DNA of 64,000 nt from Daphnia carinata (GCF_022539665.2 NC_081336.1:186001-250000), one strand, 5' to 3'; numbered from the stretch's first letter, positions 25,353 to 41,163 are shown. Made by a program: numbers and translations. The notes: generated by a model not told the origin, from the sequence alone.

Positions 25353-28264
25353 TCACAGGGTTCTTTGACGCACGTACGCTACTCCCCGCTGGATGGCCTC
25401 TAACCTTTTTTCAATATGAGTCATCGATAGTGTCGCCACCTGCAAATTCAACAGGATCAGGTAACAACGATGTTTTCACCAGTCAATGGAGAACACAATT
25501 ACTACCTGAGCTTTAGGATTTAATGGAAGAATGGCCATCAGCCACCACAGCCAAGCCGGTCCATCCGGCAGCGTCATCCAATCGGGTTCAATGTCCGGCA
25601 TCACACCGAAATGGCCCAATATCCGTTGGCGTAGATTAGCCGGAGCTGAGGTAATCCAATGTTGAGCCTCTTGACGGACACGATCGTGTAGGGCTTTGAC
25701 GATTTCTACACGAGACGGATCAACAGGTTGGTCCACCAAATACTCGACGGTAGCCGTGCAATAGCCATCGAGGACGCCTCGTCGAAGGACCCTGAACCGT
25801 CTGCCGCCCACCGTGTCGACGACAGAGCGTCCGTCCGTGAAAAATTCGACATCGCGCACCTCCAGCATGGTCCCAAACTCGGCAAACCCGTGAGGTTGGT
25901 CCTGGACGTACGAGCACATGCCAAACTGGCGAGAACCCGACTCCATGGAGCGACGAATCATGAGCCGATAACGGGGCTCAAAGACGTGCAACGGGCATCG
26001 CACCGTCGGATAGGCCATCGTACAGATAAAAATCGGGATCTATCGAATTGATTAAATAGATTTTCAAAAAATGTTGAAGGGAAACTTATGTAACAGGTAG
26101 ATTTGCATACATTATGAGATGAGGCCAGCTCTTTCATTTCTTCATCGTGAATGCGCGATCTATCGGCGTATTCCTGCGGCAGGTAAGTAGCCATGGCGTA
26201 ATCCAGAAACTCGGTTAGGCACTGCCTCCGTTCTGCCAGGTAGTTTTCTAACGATGTTTGGCAGAGTGGGCAGGCCGCTTTATGGTCCATGCATCGATCG
26301 AGGCACGTCCGGCAAAAGGAATGACCGCAAGGTGTTGTGACAGGTTGCCACATCAATCGACAGCACAACGTGCACTCGAAATCAGAGATGTCCACTTTGG
26401 CTGGATCTGCTGCTCTCAAGGAAATATTTGGTGTCCATTCTGATTTGATCCAATTAAAAATAAATGATACTTTCAATGTTTCTCCAGAAATTAAAAAAAA
26501 TCGAAATTTTACTTTGAAGTCTTTCGAGTTCGGATAGGATGCGATCGACCATCTGATGCAATTTGGGATGAACCTCCTGGTGATGGATAGACAAGGCCAT
26601 CATCCGTTGCGGAGATTGCCGTAGAGCAAGATCATCGTCCCCTTCTTCTTCCGTTTCGGACGGTAAGATTCGACTGGTGGCTGCTAAAGCAGCCGCAGCC
26701 TCCGAGCAACTGGACGAGCTCGAATCGTCAGTATCACTGGCCAAACCGGCAGTTCCAGCCATGGTGCGATCACCAATGCGATGGCACTTTTGTTTGGCCA
26801 CCGATGACGTAATACCGTACAGTGCCTTTAGGAACACAGGGGAAAATGGCAAAGTAAAACAAGTTTGAATAGAAAGGAACTTTATATTAGAAAACTACCT
26901 TTGCAATGTCATCGCGAACGTCGCACATCAACGAGCGTTCCATAGCCGTACAGTGCAACAAGGACAGAAGGGCGTCCTCGTGCCTACCGAGACCTTTAAG
27001 TGCCTCAGCTCGACGATAGTAACCCTGAAATTTAAACAAAAGTCATTTAGAAAGAAAAAAAACAATAAGCCTCAAGAAATATAAAATACAAGAATGGAAC
27101 TCTTGTAATAAGGCTACGAATGTTTTGGCTCAACATTTGCTTTTTACCTTGGGCCAATTTGGTCGCAATCGAATGACCTGATCAGCGTCCTTAAGGGCTT
27201 CGTCGAATTTGCCCATCTTCGAGTAACAATGCGACCGGTTGCTCAGCAACGTAAAATCTCCAGGAGCTAAAAAAAGATGCAATGGGAATTGACACTGTTA
27301 TATAACCATTATTTCTCGTGTGTGTGAGAGAAAATGGAGACCAGTTACATAACACTCGGCTTTGTGCTGGAATGTAAAATGTACGAGAACTGGTTAAACG
27401 AACTAACACGTAACTTTCTTTTTTGAACATACCTGACTGAGCAGCGAGATGATATTTATCGAGGGCCTGGTCATACAGTTGGTTGCAAAACGCCTGATTG
27501 CCGGCGTTACGTAACTCGACGGCTTTCAGTTCGTTTGCCCACCATTTTTCGACCAAGGTCGAAACGGTGACGTTGGTCTTCAACTGATCCGGATGCAAAG
27601 ACGGATTATCTGCCCGGCTGCACTTGAAACAATGATCCAACGAGTTGGTGCATTTGCGGCAGAAACTGTGTCCGCACGCCAGGGTCGCCACTTGATGTAA
27701 CACTCCGCCGCATTTCGGGCAGGACAGGAAATCGCGTTTGTTCCATTCATCGAAACTCTCCGGTCCAGCAATGACGGTCGATTGGCTCCCATTGCCCGGA
27801 CGGATGACCCAACTTCTGATGATGGACGATGCCAACTTTTTTACGTCTTTCCATTGATCTTCTCGGGTCCCACCAGCTCCGCTGAGGCGGATGGCTGTGG
27901 CCAGTTTGTCCAGTTCGTCTTTCCAGGACTCGGCTGGCGATGACGTCACAAAGATGACATCCGTTTGTTGCATTTCGGCTGCATCGACGGTGACAACATC
28001 TCTGAGCACTCGTTTGGAAGACGGTTCACTTGCGGACGTCGGCCTGGAATGAGGTGCAGCCGAAGGCGATGCATTCAATTCCGGCAATGACGAGGAGGAG
28101 GCACTCATCTTTTTGGCGTGACGGTTCCTACCGCTGTTGACCTGGAAAAGACGTGAAAAACAACGTCCACGTTTCTTGTTTAGCTTGTGATCAACGACGG
28201 CGTCACTTTGGTTGGGTTTGGTGTCAACACCGGTGACAGTTGAACTACTGCGACTTGTCAACAT
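25353..28264 (-). CDS. LONRF: LONRF: LON N-terminal domain and RING finger protein (predicted E3 ubiquitin ligase)
   Basis: Seven exons (28264-27433, 27266-27148, 27024-26899, 26825-26513, 26412-26111, 26039-25506, 25439-25353) give about 770 residues. Domain order is that of LONRF1/2/3. A first RING (CPKCGGVLHQ..CGHSFCRKC..CFKC) comes first. TPR repeats follow (AVELRNAGNQAF.., DFTLLSNRSHCYSKMGKFDE, GYYRRAEALKGLGRHEDALL), then an acidic Ser-rich spacer. A second RING (CTLCCRLMWQPVTTPCGHSF ... CPLC) and a LON substrate-binding domain (MAYPTVRCPLHVFEPRYRLM ... WLMAILPLNPKAQ) complete it. The last exon (VATLSMTHIEKRLEAIQRG) matches the family end. The start is uncertain: ATGs at 28264 and 28108 are both in frame, and an acceptor-like site near 28142 suggests the 5' leader may be spliced. 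The protein probably ubiquitinates substrates in the cytosol; targets are unknown. Confidence 0.93.
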
Positions 28265-30948
28265 GTTCGCCCAAATGCAACTGAAATCTTGTGCTATTTG
28301 ACGTTTAATGTTCTTCGTTACTACGACGATGACGGCGATCACCTCGTTACGTAAGACGCACACACACACACATAGAACAGGCGTGAGAGTAACAAAAATG
28401 AGACTTTCGTCTCTGCTCCCACACCGACGAATTCAACATGCGCTGAAAGTCCGGGCCACAAAGCAACACACACACACACAAGTTATGTTATATAAAATAA
28501 AGGCCACTGTAACTCCGCCTCTATCCCCGCAGCAAAGCTCGCCACAAGTTACCGTCTCCACTATTGGATGAGCTACTCGTAGCTACACTTGCTCCCATTG
28601 GTTCTCACGTTTTTCATGCTGACACTATTCTTCACCGTTATATAAAAAAGGACGACGTTGAATTTGTTTTCAATACAACACATTTCAAATTGCGAAAAAA
28701 TCTTTGTCGAATTTCAAGGATCTGCAACCAAAGGGAGAAATTCAAATTGAATGCGACGAGTTCTTTCCATGAAAACCTCTTGGTTTCTCACATTCAATAA
28801 CATATTAAAGGGGTTTACGCAATGAAAGGATTATGGGTTTCAGCAACAATAACATGAGTTACCCACCCCCGCTCCCGTACGTGTGTTTATATAACACACG
28901 GGGCGTTTAGTACAATTTTTCCCGTTATCATTTCGTTATCACGGCGTTGATGCACAAAAAAAAAAGGAAGGAACTAAATTAAACCAGGCAGCACCATATC
29001 CAGAGCTCCTATACCCGTGACGGACTTGCACGTGTCCTTGCGTTCTTTTCCCTTCCTTGACCACTAAATCATAGGTTTACATAACACGTTCCTTTTCGGC
29101 ATATTTAGATAACAAAAAAAAAAATGCAAATACAATGGCTTACGTGACTAAACCAAAAGTCAAATTTTAACAAACGCATATCGAGAAACAAAAGCAGAAA
29201 ATCTGTTGTCTGTTGAAGGAGATGGCCAAAACAAAAACTCACTTGAGTTTTTTCAGTTGTAGATTTTACGTAAGCCATTATCGATTTCCTATTATTATGT
29301 AACCTGCCGTGTTCTCGGTAAACGTTTGTATGCCTTGCAAAGGAAACCATTTCGAGACAAGTAGTTTCTGCAACCCAGACGATCTTAATTCATTGAATCC
29401 CCAGTCATTCACGATGTTCGAGAGACAAATGTCACAGTCTCGTCTTTTGTTTCTTTTTTGAAGGGGAAAGTGACATTGGAAAGGCGTGGTGATGACGAAT
29501 ACAGACGGAGAGAAAAAGTCCCGGCTTTACCGGACTTGGACGATGTTTCCATATATGCAGTTGCGAACTAAATGCTATCGAATAACCTTGAAAGTATTTT
29601 GGCACTCAACCACCAAACCCCAAGAAACGTGGCGCCCGTGTAAGTTTACACTTTGTTTTCATGTCAACCTGATTCGTTGCGTCATCGTAAATATAGGAAT
29701 ATTTAGTTGGGACCTATGCACAGACGCGGATTTCATTTTTATCTATGAAAAGACGACGGCAGAAACTCGAGATTATTTCAAACGTGTGAGAGAGACAAAG
29801 GTATGATATACCGGTTACATAACACGTCGTGCGTAGAACAATCATCCCTTCCCAATAACACTTGAACTTTATCCACTAAACAGGAGTGTTTAAGTACAAC
29901 AACCTCTTTTTATGTATACTTTACGAATTTAGAGTTATTATACCTTTCTTTTCCTCCTTACAACACATCTCGAGGCACCCCTAGCATTCTCCATTTTGTT
30001 GGGTGGAGCTGGTTTCCCAAAATATCCCAAAGGGTTGTATACACCTAAAAGAAAGAGAAATGAAAAACATTAGTCTTCCATGTGCTGTATACGAAAACTA
30101 CTAGGCATAGATAAGTTACCCCAAATTATACAATATTGACATTTAACAAGAATACAGAAATTGAAGGCTTTCTATTATTGCCCTTTATGTATGATTTTCT
30201 TATCTTTTGAGCTATCAAGCAATTGCAGACATTTTCTTACCACTTGAAATTAGTTTCAATACTTACTATTCTTACTCCAAGATGCAATTAACACTATGCA
30301 CGAAAATGTTTGGCCGTCCTGAAAGAATAATAATTATATTTAATGATCTGGCGATAACCAAACGGTTATTAATAAGTAAAAAAACATGTTTGATTTATGT
30401 CATTTTTACGTTTCAAATATTCTGCGTCAGAAAGCAGGTTCACAAGATGACTTCAAGTGCGGTGCAAGAAGCCTCCTCTAGTCGTCTGGTACAAAAAGTA
30501 ATATCTGCATGCCATGGACAATAAGAGTAAAGAGTCTAATGAGATTGCGAAATTCGACGTTACTTGTCTTTCGTTAAAAAACCCTAATATTTGTTTTTAT
30601 TCATTAACCTTCTGATTTTTCTAGTGACCTTCATGTTGTAATCTCCACGCCGTTGTTGTGATTGTGTTTTTAGTTGGTTAGCACTTTATTTTACTAAGTA
30701 ATCTCAGAATGCTTCTATATATAACCAAGAGATGGCGTTGCTTTGGCGCTGAATAAAATTTTTTTAAATGAAGAAAAACTGTATTCACATTAATATTCCA
30801 AACTTGGGGAGAAAAAAACTGGAATTCAAACTGAACAACGACATCTCAGCCAATGCAACAAGAAACACGAACAATTAAAAACCGGTGAAACTAAAAAACC
30901 AAGAAAAAAAACACAAATATTCACTACAATCAGTTTAGCCAGTGCTCA
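28265..30948. other. Long intergenic stretch with CA microsatellites
   Basis: Two 14-nt CA runs (28359-28372 and 28467-28480) flank the LONRF 5' end. The rest, including open frames at 29105-29350 and 29486-29806, has no family similarity or convincing splice structure. The right end is probably 3' untranslated sequence of the Hsp90-like gene. Confidence 0.35.
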
Positions 30949-31905
30949 TCAATCGCTAAATGTGCTCAATTCAGAAACAGAATCATTGCTGGACGGGGAA
31001 AAAGGTTGTTCAATTACGACGGAATCTTCTGTTGTAGGTGGACCAAAAAGAAATTTGACCAAATCGTCGAATTGCTCCTGTTTCTTTTCCAAAAGACGAG
31101 CTTGGAGGCAGAGCAAACGAAGTGAATCGCTATCGGGATTGATCTCTAATCGAATACGACCCCATTCGACATTTACATCGAAAAAAGGCTCCTCTTCATC
31201 ACCAACCATTTCTTCACACGGAATCATGGCACACGAACTTTCAACCAACTAAAAAAATAGTAAAACTGGTAAGAACACGTGTTAGAAGCGAAAAAGACAA
31301 ATAGTTACTGTGTTGGAGATGACAATTTTCTGAATTTGATGAGGATAAACTGATTTGAGACGTTTGCAGAGTGGCAGAAATTCCTCCAAAGCTTCACGGT
31401 GACGTTTTCGTCGATTAATTTTTTCATTAGCAAACAAGGGAACTTCAATAGCTTCTGACTTGACTGAGATCAAACGAAAACCATCATAATGTCTATTAAG
31501 TTTCTTGACCACGAGATCGTCTAAAATCGGATCTGTCATAAAAATGACTTCCAGCCCAGCATTTAGAAAACGACGGACAAATGGAGATCGTGAAAGCTGT
31601 TGTGGACTCCTTCCAACCATGTAATAAATGTCCTGTTGCCCATCCACCATTCGCCAAACGTATTCACGAATGGTAGACATCTGTTGACTAGAGGTACGAA
31701 ATCGAATGTGATCAGCAAGTTGCAACGTCAACTGTTTGTCTTCTGTTAGCAACATCTTTTTCTTAAGTTCGACAGTTGACCGAATAGATGCAGTTGCTGG
31801 GCCACATTTAGGACTATGACCAACAGTGTCTTGGTTGTCGTTAGCAGCTGAGGCTTGGGGTAGCCCAGGATCGATTTGTTTTTCTACTGCCTCTGGCATC
31901 CCCAT
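30949..31905 (-). CDS. Hsp90-related protein lacking the ATPase domain (diverged middle and C-terminal parts only)
   Basis: Two exons (31905-31309, 31248-30949) join in phase 0 to give 298 residues. After about 60 unique residues the protein follows Hsp90 in order. LADHIRFRTSSQQ matches [30 protein letters not shown] matches [39 protein letters not shown] matches [33 protein letters not shown] matches [14 protein letters not shown]. The C-terminal part keeps RLEINPDSDS and DDLVKFLFG, but about 40 residues of the dimer-domain core are absent, and the protein ends STFSD instead of MEEVD. No N-terminal GHKL ATPase domain was found upstream; the same strand is soon occupied by the Rabin8 gene. 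A leader exon at about 32112-32009 may precede it. The intact frame across both exons, with high divergence, suggests a functional but changed protein rather than a fresh pseudogene. Confidence 0.8.
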
Positions 31906-32008
31906 TTTGTCTACAAAAGGGGGAAATACAAAATATTTCTAGCACACATGGGCAATACACAGTCATTTAAACAAGGCAAACTGTTAAACAATCATAGAGG
32001 ATTTACCT

Positions 32009-32112
32009 GTATATTTGAATAAATAACAGAAGATTGATGTTGGCTGAAAGAAATAATCTTTATCATGAAAGACCTCAATCCCAGGTTTTTCTTCAGTAAA
32101 GGTCAGGAACTC
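32009..32112 (-). other. Probable leader exon of the Hsp90-related gene
   Basis: Bounded by an acceptor (CATAG) near 32113 and a donor (ACAG|GTAAAT) near 32008. It is open in the frame that joins the downstream coding exon but has no ATG in that frame, so it is probably untranslated or follows an unseen upstream exon. Confidence 0.4.
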
Positions 32113-32761
32113 TATGCAGTGAAATGGAAATGTTAGTCAAGAGGAAAGTTTCGAGCGGACTAAATTATTCAAATGTGGTTTTGAATTCCCAAAGGACTAT
32201 TTGGGGGAAAGGCAACGAAAACAATACATTGCCAGACTTACGGAAATTAAGAGTTCATTTACATAAAATTCTTTTTTGTTCCCCCTTCCTCCATAAAAGA
32301 ACAAACAAAACGACGGTGATAAACTTTAAATCTATTCATAAACGACGATGGCAAACATAGCAAAAAACACAGAAAAAAGCTTAATAAAACGTTAAACATT
32401 AATATGCTGTACATACGGCTCCGTAACGGATTGCCCAGATCGTTTTTGTTATTTTTTTTTTCTAATGTAAAACTTGAATTAATTGGAATAATTTTTTCCT
32501 ATACATCACGACATAGATTCGATACAAACATCATCCATCATATCGATTGAGTTTTTCCACGATAGAGTTTCCGTGGACAACAAATACGAAGACAGTTATT
32601 TCAGAAATATAAATCGCACCAGAACTAACGAGTATTGGAGAGAATGGGAACTTTCTTTTTTGCCCCCGTACATTTCGTGGAAGAGAACGGGAGCCAGTGA
32701 GTTTAAAGTAAATGCAGTGGGTATACTCCATCCCCGTTCTGTTAGAAGGAAGAATTTTTGT
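32113..32761. other. Short interval between the Hsp90-related and Rabin8 genes
   Basis: Presumably holds the Rabin8 3' untranslated region and the promoter of the Hsp90-related gene. A strong donor-like site at about 32241 (minus strand, CC|GTAAGT) could mark an untranslated exon. No coding potential was recognised. Confidence 0.35.
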
Positions 32762-34968
32762 TTATGAAAGACCTAGCCGGGCCAAAGTCATCCGCTTACG
32801 GAGTCGAATCACTTCCCAATAAATATCGTCCACTGACGATTTGACTAGGCCCAGCTGGATATATCGCAGGTAAGTGAGCGTGTCACACACGGCCGTAATC
32901 TATTTTTAAAATATCATTTAGTTTAATGGGAAGACACTGAGAAAGTTATAATAATATGAAATTGTGACTCACTCGGTTACGACACAACGACGATATAGTG
33001 TACCATTGATCGTCAAGTCCGTCACCCAATTTAATGCGGTAACGACAAGGACGTTGAGTTTCCAGCAAAGCGCATCTCCTACAAAATGAGATCCGTACAC
33101 AAGTTTAATTAAATTTCAATCGTGTGTTGGTTAAAGAAATGACAACACTTTGGAAAATGGCGTTAGTTTAAATTGATTATAACCGCCGTACGTGGATTGA
33201 GTGGCAAACTCTTCGATGAAGATAACGTTGTCTTTAACAGCACGCCTCACACGGGCAGCCAAATCGCGTTGAGGGAAATCCAAGCACCGATCGGCATCTT
33301 CTTCAAAGAGTCTCTGCATCAATGGGCTACTTTCCTGCTCCAGACTTGGATTTTTGCGCCAGTTTTCCAGTTCGTCGTAGAGAACGGGGTCCACTTCGCC
33401 ACACCCATCACCGTCAGGAGTTCCCACTAGATGGCTCCCACTACCATTGACGCAACAAGCATCGGCTGCTGTCGCAGTTGCAGGACGGGCTGGATTCTCA
33501 GGACTGGATGATAATGGGCTGTTCAAATCTGCACCTCCTTGGATGTGATGGTATTTCATATCGCAGTCGGACGTTCCTCTTCGATGTCGGGTAAACATTT
33601 TCAATCCTCCTCCGCTGCTTTTATGGTTAAATCCATTGCCAACGGATGGCGGTGTATTGTTGACATGGATATTCCCCGAAGATAGAGAACCGGACAATTG
33701 CGGATGAAGATGGGCATTCGGCTGGCTGGGAGTAGAAGTCAAAACAAGCGTTTTCAAGGCCTCTACTTCAGCACTTAGGACTTCGACTTGCATTCGAGCT
33801 TCCTTGAGAGCCTTTTCGGATGCAGCCGCTTTGACGTTGGCTGCGTTGACCATCACGTGCGCCTCCTGTAACGACAACAGACAACTGAATAAGCTAAGAC
33901 ATTGGCAAATCATCAACAGATAAACGAGTTCGAACCAATTCAATTCGGTTGGTGAACTGCTCAATTTCAAATTCAAGTTCTTGAATGCTTTTGGCGAAAC
34001 CGCGAGCCATGATTCACGCTACAATTCGATATTTTGAAACACACTGTTCACCGACACAGGTTCAGAAAACAAAAGATTCTAAACAGCTGGAATGTACTGG
34101 ATAAGGCTGTTGTTCTAATCAGTTGTGTAACGTAGAACATTTAAGTTAAAAATGAGGAGAAAGAGAGAGAGACCGGATGGAGGCCAAAAATATTTCTTAT
34201 CGCTCTGTGTGTGTGTGTGGTGTGTGTGTGGCTCACACACACGGCCACCACCAACCATACCAGTCTCTCCCAAAGATAAAACTGAGAGTTTTTTATTTTA
34301 TTTTTATTCTTTTTTTTTTTTTTTAATAACAGAGAGAGGATAGAGAAGAGGAGGAGAGAAGCATCATGGCGAATGCGCATGCGCCATTGGTCATCACCTG
34401 AAAAAGACTGGCGGTGAGTTCGCGGACTTCGTTTTCGACGTCATCTCGGATCTGAGCCAAACGTCCGCATTCCGCTCGACTTTGTTCCAGTTCTAAACGT
34501 GTTTTTTCAAGTCGTTGTTCCAGCTCGATATCTCTCACCAATTCGACCTATAAAACAGAGATGGAAATATATTTTTATTCGGCACGAACTTTAGCAATCC
34601 AGTTCGAAGAACAAAGTTCATTTTGAGGACAAGGCTGATCGGAATTCCTTTTGAATTTTTACGACAATTTCTCTTTAGCCCAAAGATTGGATAATTACCG
34701 AATGGTTGGGTATTTTACTGTTGGCCGTGGGCGACGAACATATGGAAAGTGGCGAATAGATCGGCATCGGGGAAGAAGAAGCTGAAGAAGTGAGCTCCTC
34801 TTCGGTCGTCTGGCTGAGGCCATGGTTACTGCAAGTGCTAGCGGCACTAGCTGTAGAGCTGGTGGAACTTTCACGGCTGTGACTCGGCACGTGATGGACA
34901 CTCACGACAGCTACGGCCTCGCGAGATGGTAAAGGATCAGGTTGGGCCATTATGTCCGTTAATCCCAT
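32762..34968 (-). CDS. RAB3IP: Rabin8/RAB3IP-like Rab guanine nucleotide exchange factor (Sec2 domain)
   Basis: Five exons (34968-34699, 34547-34398, 33865-33192, 33078-32973, 32899-32762) give about 445 residues. A Ser/Thr-rich N-terminal part precedes a coiled coil that carries the Sec2 exchange signature: [20 protein letters not shown], then [20 protein letters not shown] and [15 protein letters not shown]. The C-terminal half has [39 protein letters not shown], and the end [20 protein letters not shown] ... [13 protein letters not shown], all close to vertebrate RAB3IP/RAB3IL1. These proteins activate Rab8/Rab3-type GTPases in polarised secretion and, in ciliated cells, ciliogenesis. The start is tentative: [11 protein letters not shown] at 34968 is used, but an upstream exon may exist because the open frame continues to 35100. 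Confidence 0.92.
34206..34242. repeat. TG/CA dinucleotide run in Rabin8 intron
   Basis: A TG run with one interruption (34206-34230) is followed directly by CACACACAC, so the two can fold into a hairpin. Confidence 0.8.
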
Positions 34969-37003
34969 CGTTAATAAAATACCTGATGTGGTATTGGCTA
35001 TTAAATAAAAATCATCATTAGGAATTGCGTCTGTTAAAAACATGAGAATCTTATAATTAGAGTTCTCAAAAAATCCTACAAGATGGCAGCACCTTATCAA
35101 AATACCTCCCCACCAGATGGTGTTTTACATGTAAACAATAAAAAATACTTGCCGAAAAAAAGAAGGAAATGAAAACAAAGACACGAAACAATTGTGAAAG
35201 CAGCCGGAAAAGCCGCAAGCGGCCCACTTATTATTAAGACCGGAGGACAAACCTTCTATTCTTCCCTCTCTATTCGACTTGAAACCAGGTCTGAATAGAG
35301 TGCTACCATTTAAAACACGAGTTTCCTGCTGCTACGATTTCCCTTCGCATAGAAAACAATTTTCCAATAGAATGTTGATGTTAACCAATTGGACGGGAAC
35401 AAAATAGAAAGTTTAAAAGTCTTTGCAACCTGCTCCTGGTGGAGAAAGCTTCTCTCCATGGCATACAACAACTTGCAATTTATTTCCAAGTAAGCCCAAT
35501 AGTATGTCATCCGCGAAAATAAAGGGGAAAAAAAGAGACAGGATTTGCCACATTGAAAATGGGAGACCAGGCCAGTCAAAACGGGGAAAGGAGGGCGTCT
35601 CATTTATTGTGTTGACCCTTTTCTCAAATTCCACGAGATAAATCGACATTCTTTGCTAACCACAAATAAAGCAGGTTGATCTGGCTCATCGTGACTAAAA
35701 TACAAGAAAATGATGAAACTAAAACGACAAAGGCGTGGAGATGGCCTCTAAGGATATACTCAGTGAACGACTGGCCTTGATTTCATAGGGCGCGTGAATC
35801 TCAAGGACTGCAAGGATCGATAATTTAAACATTGACGTCCTTGGGATTTTGACCATGACATATCCCAGTCGGAGACGAACGAAACAAGAACTTGCAATTC
35901 GTTGCCAAAAAAGATCTGGCATGGCACATCTCCTTAGTGTTTACTTGTACGGTTTTCTTTTTGCAAAGGTTTCAAGGCCTTTTACAGATAAAAAGAAACC
36001 CACGAGCTGTTTACGCCCATCTTCTTCTAGTTCCAGCGAAAAGTCAACGACCACTGAAAATGTCAGGACTCCCCCTCGAGGCTTTCGTGGTGCAAAAAGA
36101 TCATCTCGAGTGTGAAGTAACATGATAACTTGTTTTGGTCAGCAACAGACAAACTATACCAAAATGCACTTTAGATCGGACATGTAGATATAAGCTCCAG
36201 CAGTTTAAAGGTTACATATACTGAGGCCAATAGCAAGAAACACTGAAACATTATGTTATACTGATCTCTTTAAAGATTAAACTTACCAAAAGAAATCAGC
36301 CTTTACCACTTGCTTCTAAGCGGGCAAAATTGTTCTTCGATAGCAGCTAAATAAACACTACCAGAATGCAGTAGTATCCAGGAGAAACTATTCACTTTTC
36401 AATAAGCACAGCGACAATACTTGGAAGATGATCGCTTTTGCCCTAAAATAGCCTCTGCTGCTGGACACGGACTGATGATCGTGTTGATGATGGATAACAC
36501 AAACCCACATGTGAATCTATGTCTCACAGCTGTCAGCTGAACAACTTTTTAGAAACAACACCACGACCCTACTTTACACGAGCACTCAACATACAAACGA
36601 CTACTTCTAAAGACGCCCAATACCAGACAGGAGATTCGCTGAGTAGAGCTGCGTGATTAATATGACAGAACCCCAATGGGGATAAAAAAAAACACAGACG
36701 GAACCGAAAATGAATCAACCTCTAAGCTACAGCGTCACCTCGGCAACTGCGCAGTCTCTAACGAGTAACTTTACTACCCTTTTTTTCCTTGCGTCATATC
36801 CCTTATTACTTCAAGTGTTATTGTAGATTACCAACAGATGGCCAAAGATAGCAGACGAAACGTAAAAAATGATAAAATACTTTTGACACATTCGATGAAA
36901 TGCCGGGAGGAAAAAACAGGATTTGTATTTCTTAACCCAACAATTTACAGAACTCTGCAGATATCCGTAAACGGAATTCGAGTCGCACAAAGAATACTTG
37001 TTC
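34969..37003. other. Intergenic stretch between ABCE1 and Rabin8
   Basis: Probably includes untranslated leader sequence of the Rabin8 gene. The open frames seen here have no recognisable family similarity. The right end is ABCE1 3' untranslated sequence. Confidence 0.35.
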
Positions 37004-39377
<2,374 letters not shown>

Positions 39378-41022
39378 CCTTATTCGAGATTTCTACACAC
39401 AAATGAAGAGGAAAAACAGTTTAGTATTTAGCGGATGCTGTGGAGTTCTACTTTTTTCAACAGCTGGCAGAGATACACATGAAAACTCACGTGTCACTGT
39501 CACGGGTTTAAAACGCGACAGTGGCTATATGCAAGAATACACAAAAACATAAGTTATGTAGGCATAAATTTATGAATGTACTTTGTAATTTGATCAATGT
39601 GAAATTTACTTATTTTGGCCAGAATTGTTACCAGAAAAATAAGGCCACGTCCAAGGACCTAATAAGCCAGAGGACCGGGAAAGTATTCCGCGCAGGTTGG
39701 TCAACACATTTCCTAAAAGGGAAGCAGTTAAAAGTTTGTACGGAACAAAGAATAAGGCGGCATCCGGCATGGTATTTAAAATATATCGAATTAGAGGTTA
39801 AGAACCCCATTTCGTTCAAATTACCAGTTAATTTTTATTTATCATGTATGATTAAAGTATCAGTGCATCTGCCATCATTATTTACTTTCCATCACAGTCT
39901 TATGATATAATATAACTCAACATTTTTTGTAATAACTAATAAGTTAGCATACTCTGCAAAGAAAATATTGGCAGTAGACTCACGATTTTCAAAATCACTT
40001 TAAATGCTATGAATCTTTTCAAGAATTTCGTTCGCATATCTAAATAAAACTTCATTTATGAGATAGCAGTAGGCATTATGTCGGTAGCATCCAGCATGCT
40101 TTCCCCTGAGGTAAATTGGGTTTGGCAACCGCAACCACTGTCCTTTGGGGTCCAGTGCATAACCAACTTTACGATAGCATACACACTCGAAGGAATGTCG
40201 CATTGCAGCGCTCCGACGCAGTGATCGAATCCACCAGAAAATGTCTCGCCTTAAAGACTTTTAAGTCCTTTATTGGCGGGAACAACTACAACAATGTACG
40301 TGATTACTCATTCACGTTGTTGATCATTACGTAGGAATCTGGCAATATTTACTCCGTTGTTCATTGATGACATGTTGTTTTCTGGTTATATCGAATGATT
40401 TTTTCAAGGTTGCATTGTTCCATTGCTCTTGTCATCGAACTGTTTTCTCTGGAAGACGATCCTCATACTATTCTTATTATTTCGACAGTTTACTTGATAA
40501 TGTCTGAGCCAAGTTTCATGTTTCGTTGCTTACGAGAATATCTACTCGTTTGTATCAAGACGGTCTTAATAAATTAGCAATCATGAAAAGAAAAATGGTG
40601 GGAATCGCCAAACGTGGTTTCGAGACGTTTCCATCTTGTTCTCACAGAAGTATTTTCGAATTACATCTTTCGCTAGGAAGGCAAAAGCAATTATCTTCCT
40701 TTACAAAATTTTCTTTTTTTATAAACTGGTAGGTGGCAGTTGTAAAATACGCAACGTTATACTTATGAATGAAGACGACAATCATGGGATAAAAAGCATA
40801 GTTGATCATAACAGACGCTTACAACCGATTCTTGATTCTCCGAGGGTGCCTCAACGATAGCGTCATTTTTTAAATGCAGTGAGTTTTTTGCAACAGTCCA
40901 TGTTTGAAACGTAATGATAACGAATTTTAGTAAAAAAGTGTAATACACAAAACAGCTAATCAATAGATAACACATTACCTGATTTGACATGACAATGTTA
41001 TTGTCAAAACGGCAACGTAGTC
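39378..41022. other. Intergenic stretch between ABCE1 and Hsp90
   Basis: No supported gene. A 67-residue open frame at 40203-40000 (-) contains five cysteines but has no signal peptide, splice context or recognised similarity. Confidence 0.35.
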
Positions 41023-41066
41023 TTCACTTCCTTCGCTTTTTCTCGATTCTTCCAGGCGCTTCTAGC

Positions 41067-41163
41067 AGCGAGGGAATCTCGAACGTTCGACGTTGTTTCC
41101 CTTCCTGTTCTTCCCCCACCCGGCAGTTTTGATATAAGCCAAGCCCTCGTGCTTCGTTCTCAC
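41067..41163 (+). promoter_or_regulatory. Hsp90 core promoter with a heat-shock-element core and TATA-like box
   Basis: The inverted pair GAACGTTC at 41081-41088 is the core of a heat-shock element (GAAnnTTC). The preceding unit reads ATC rather than TTC, so only two units are perfect. A TATA-like GATATAAGC lies at 41131-41139, and a CACAGTC near 41161 fits an arthropod initiator about 28 bp downstream. The order fits a heat-inducible gene; binding is inferred. Confidence 0.55.
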
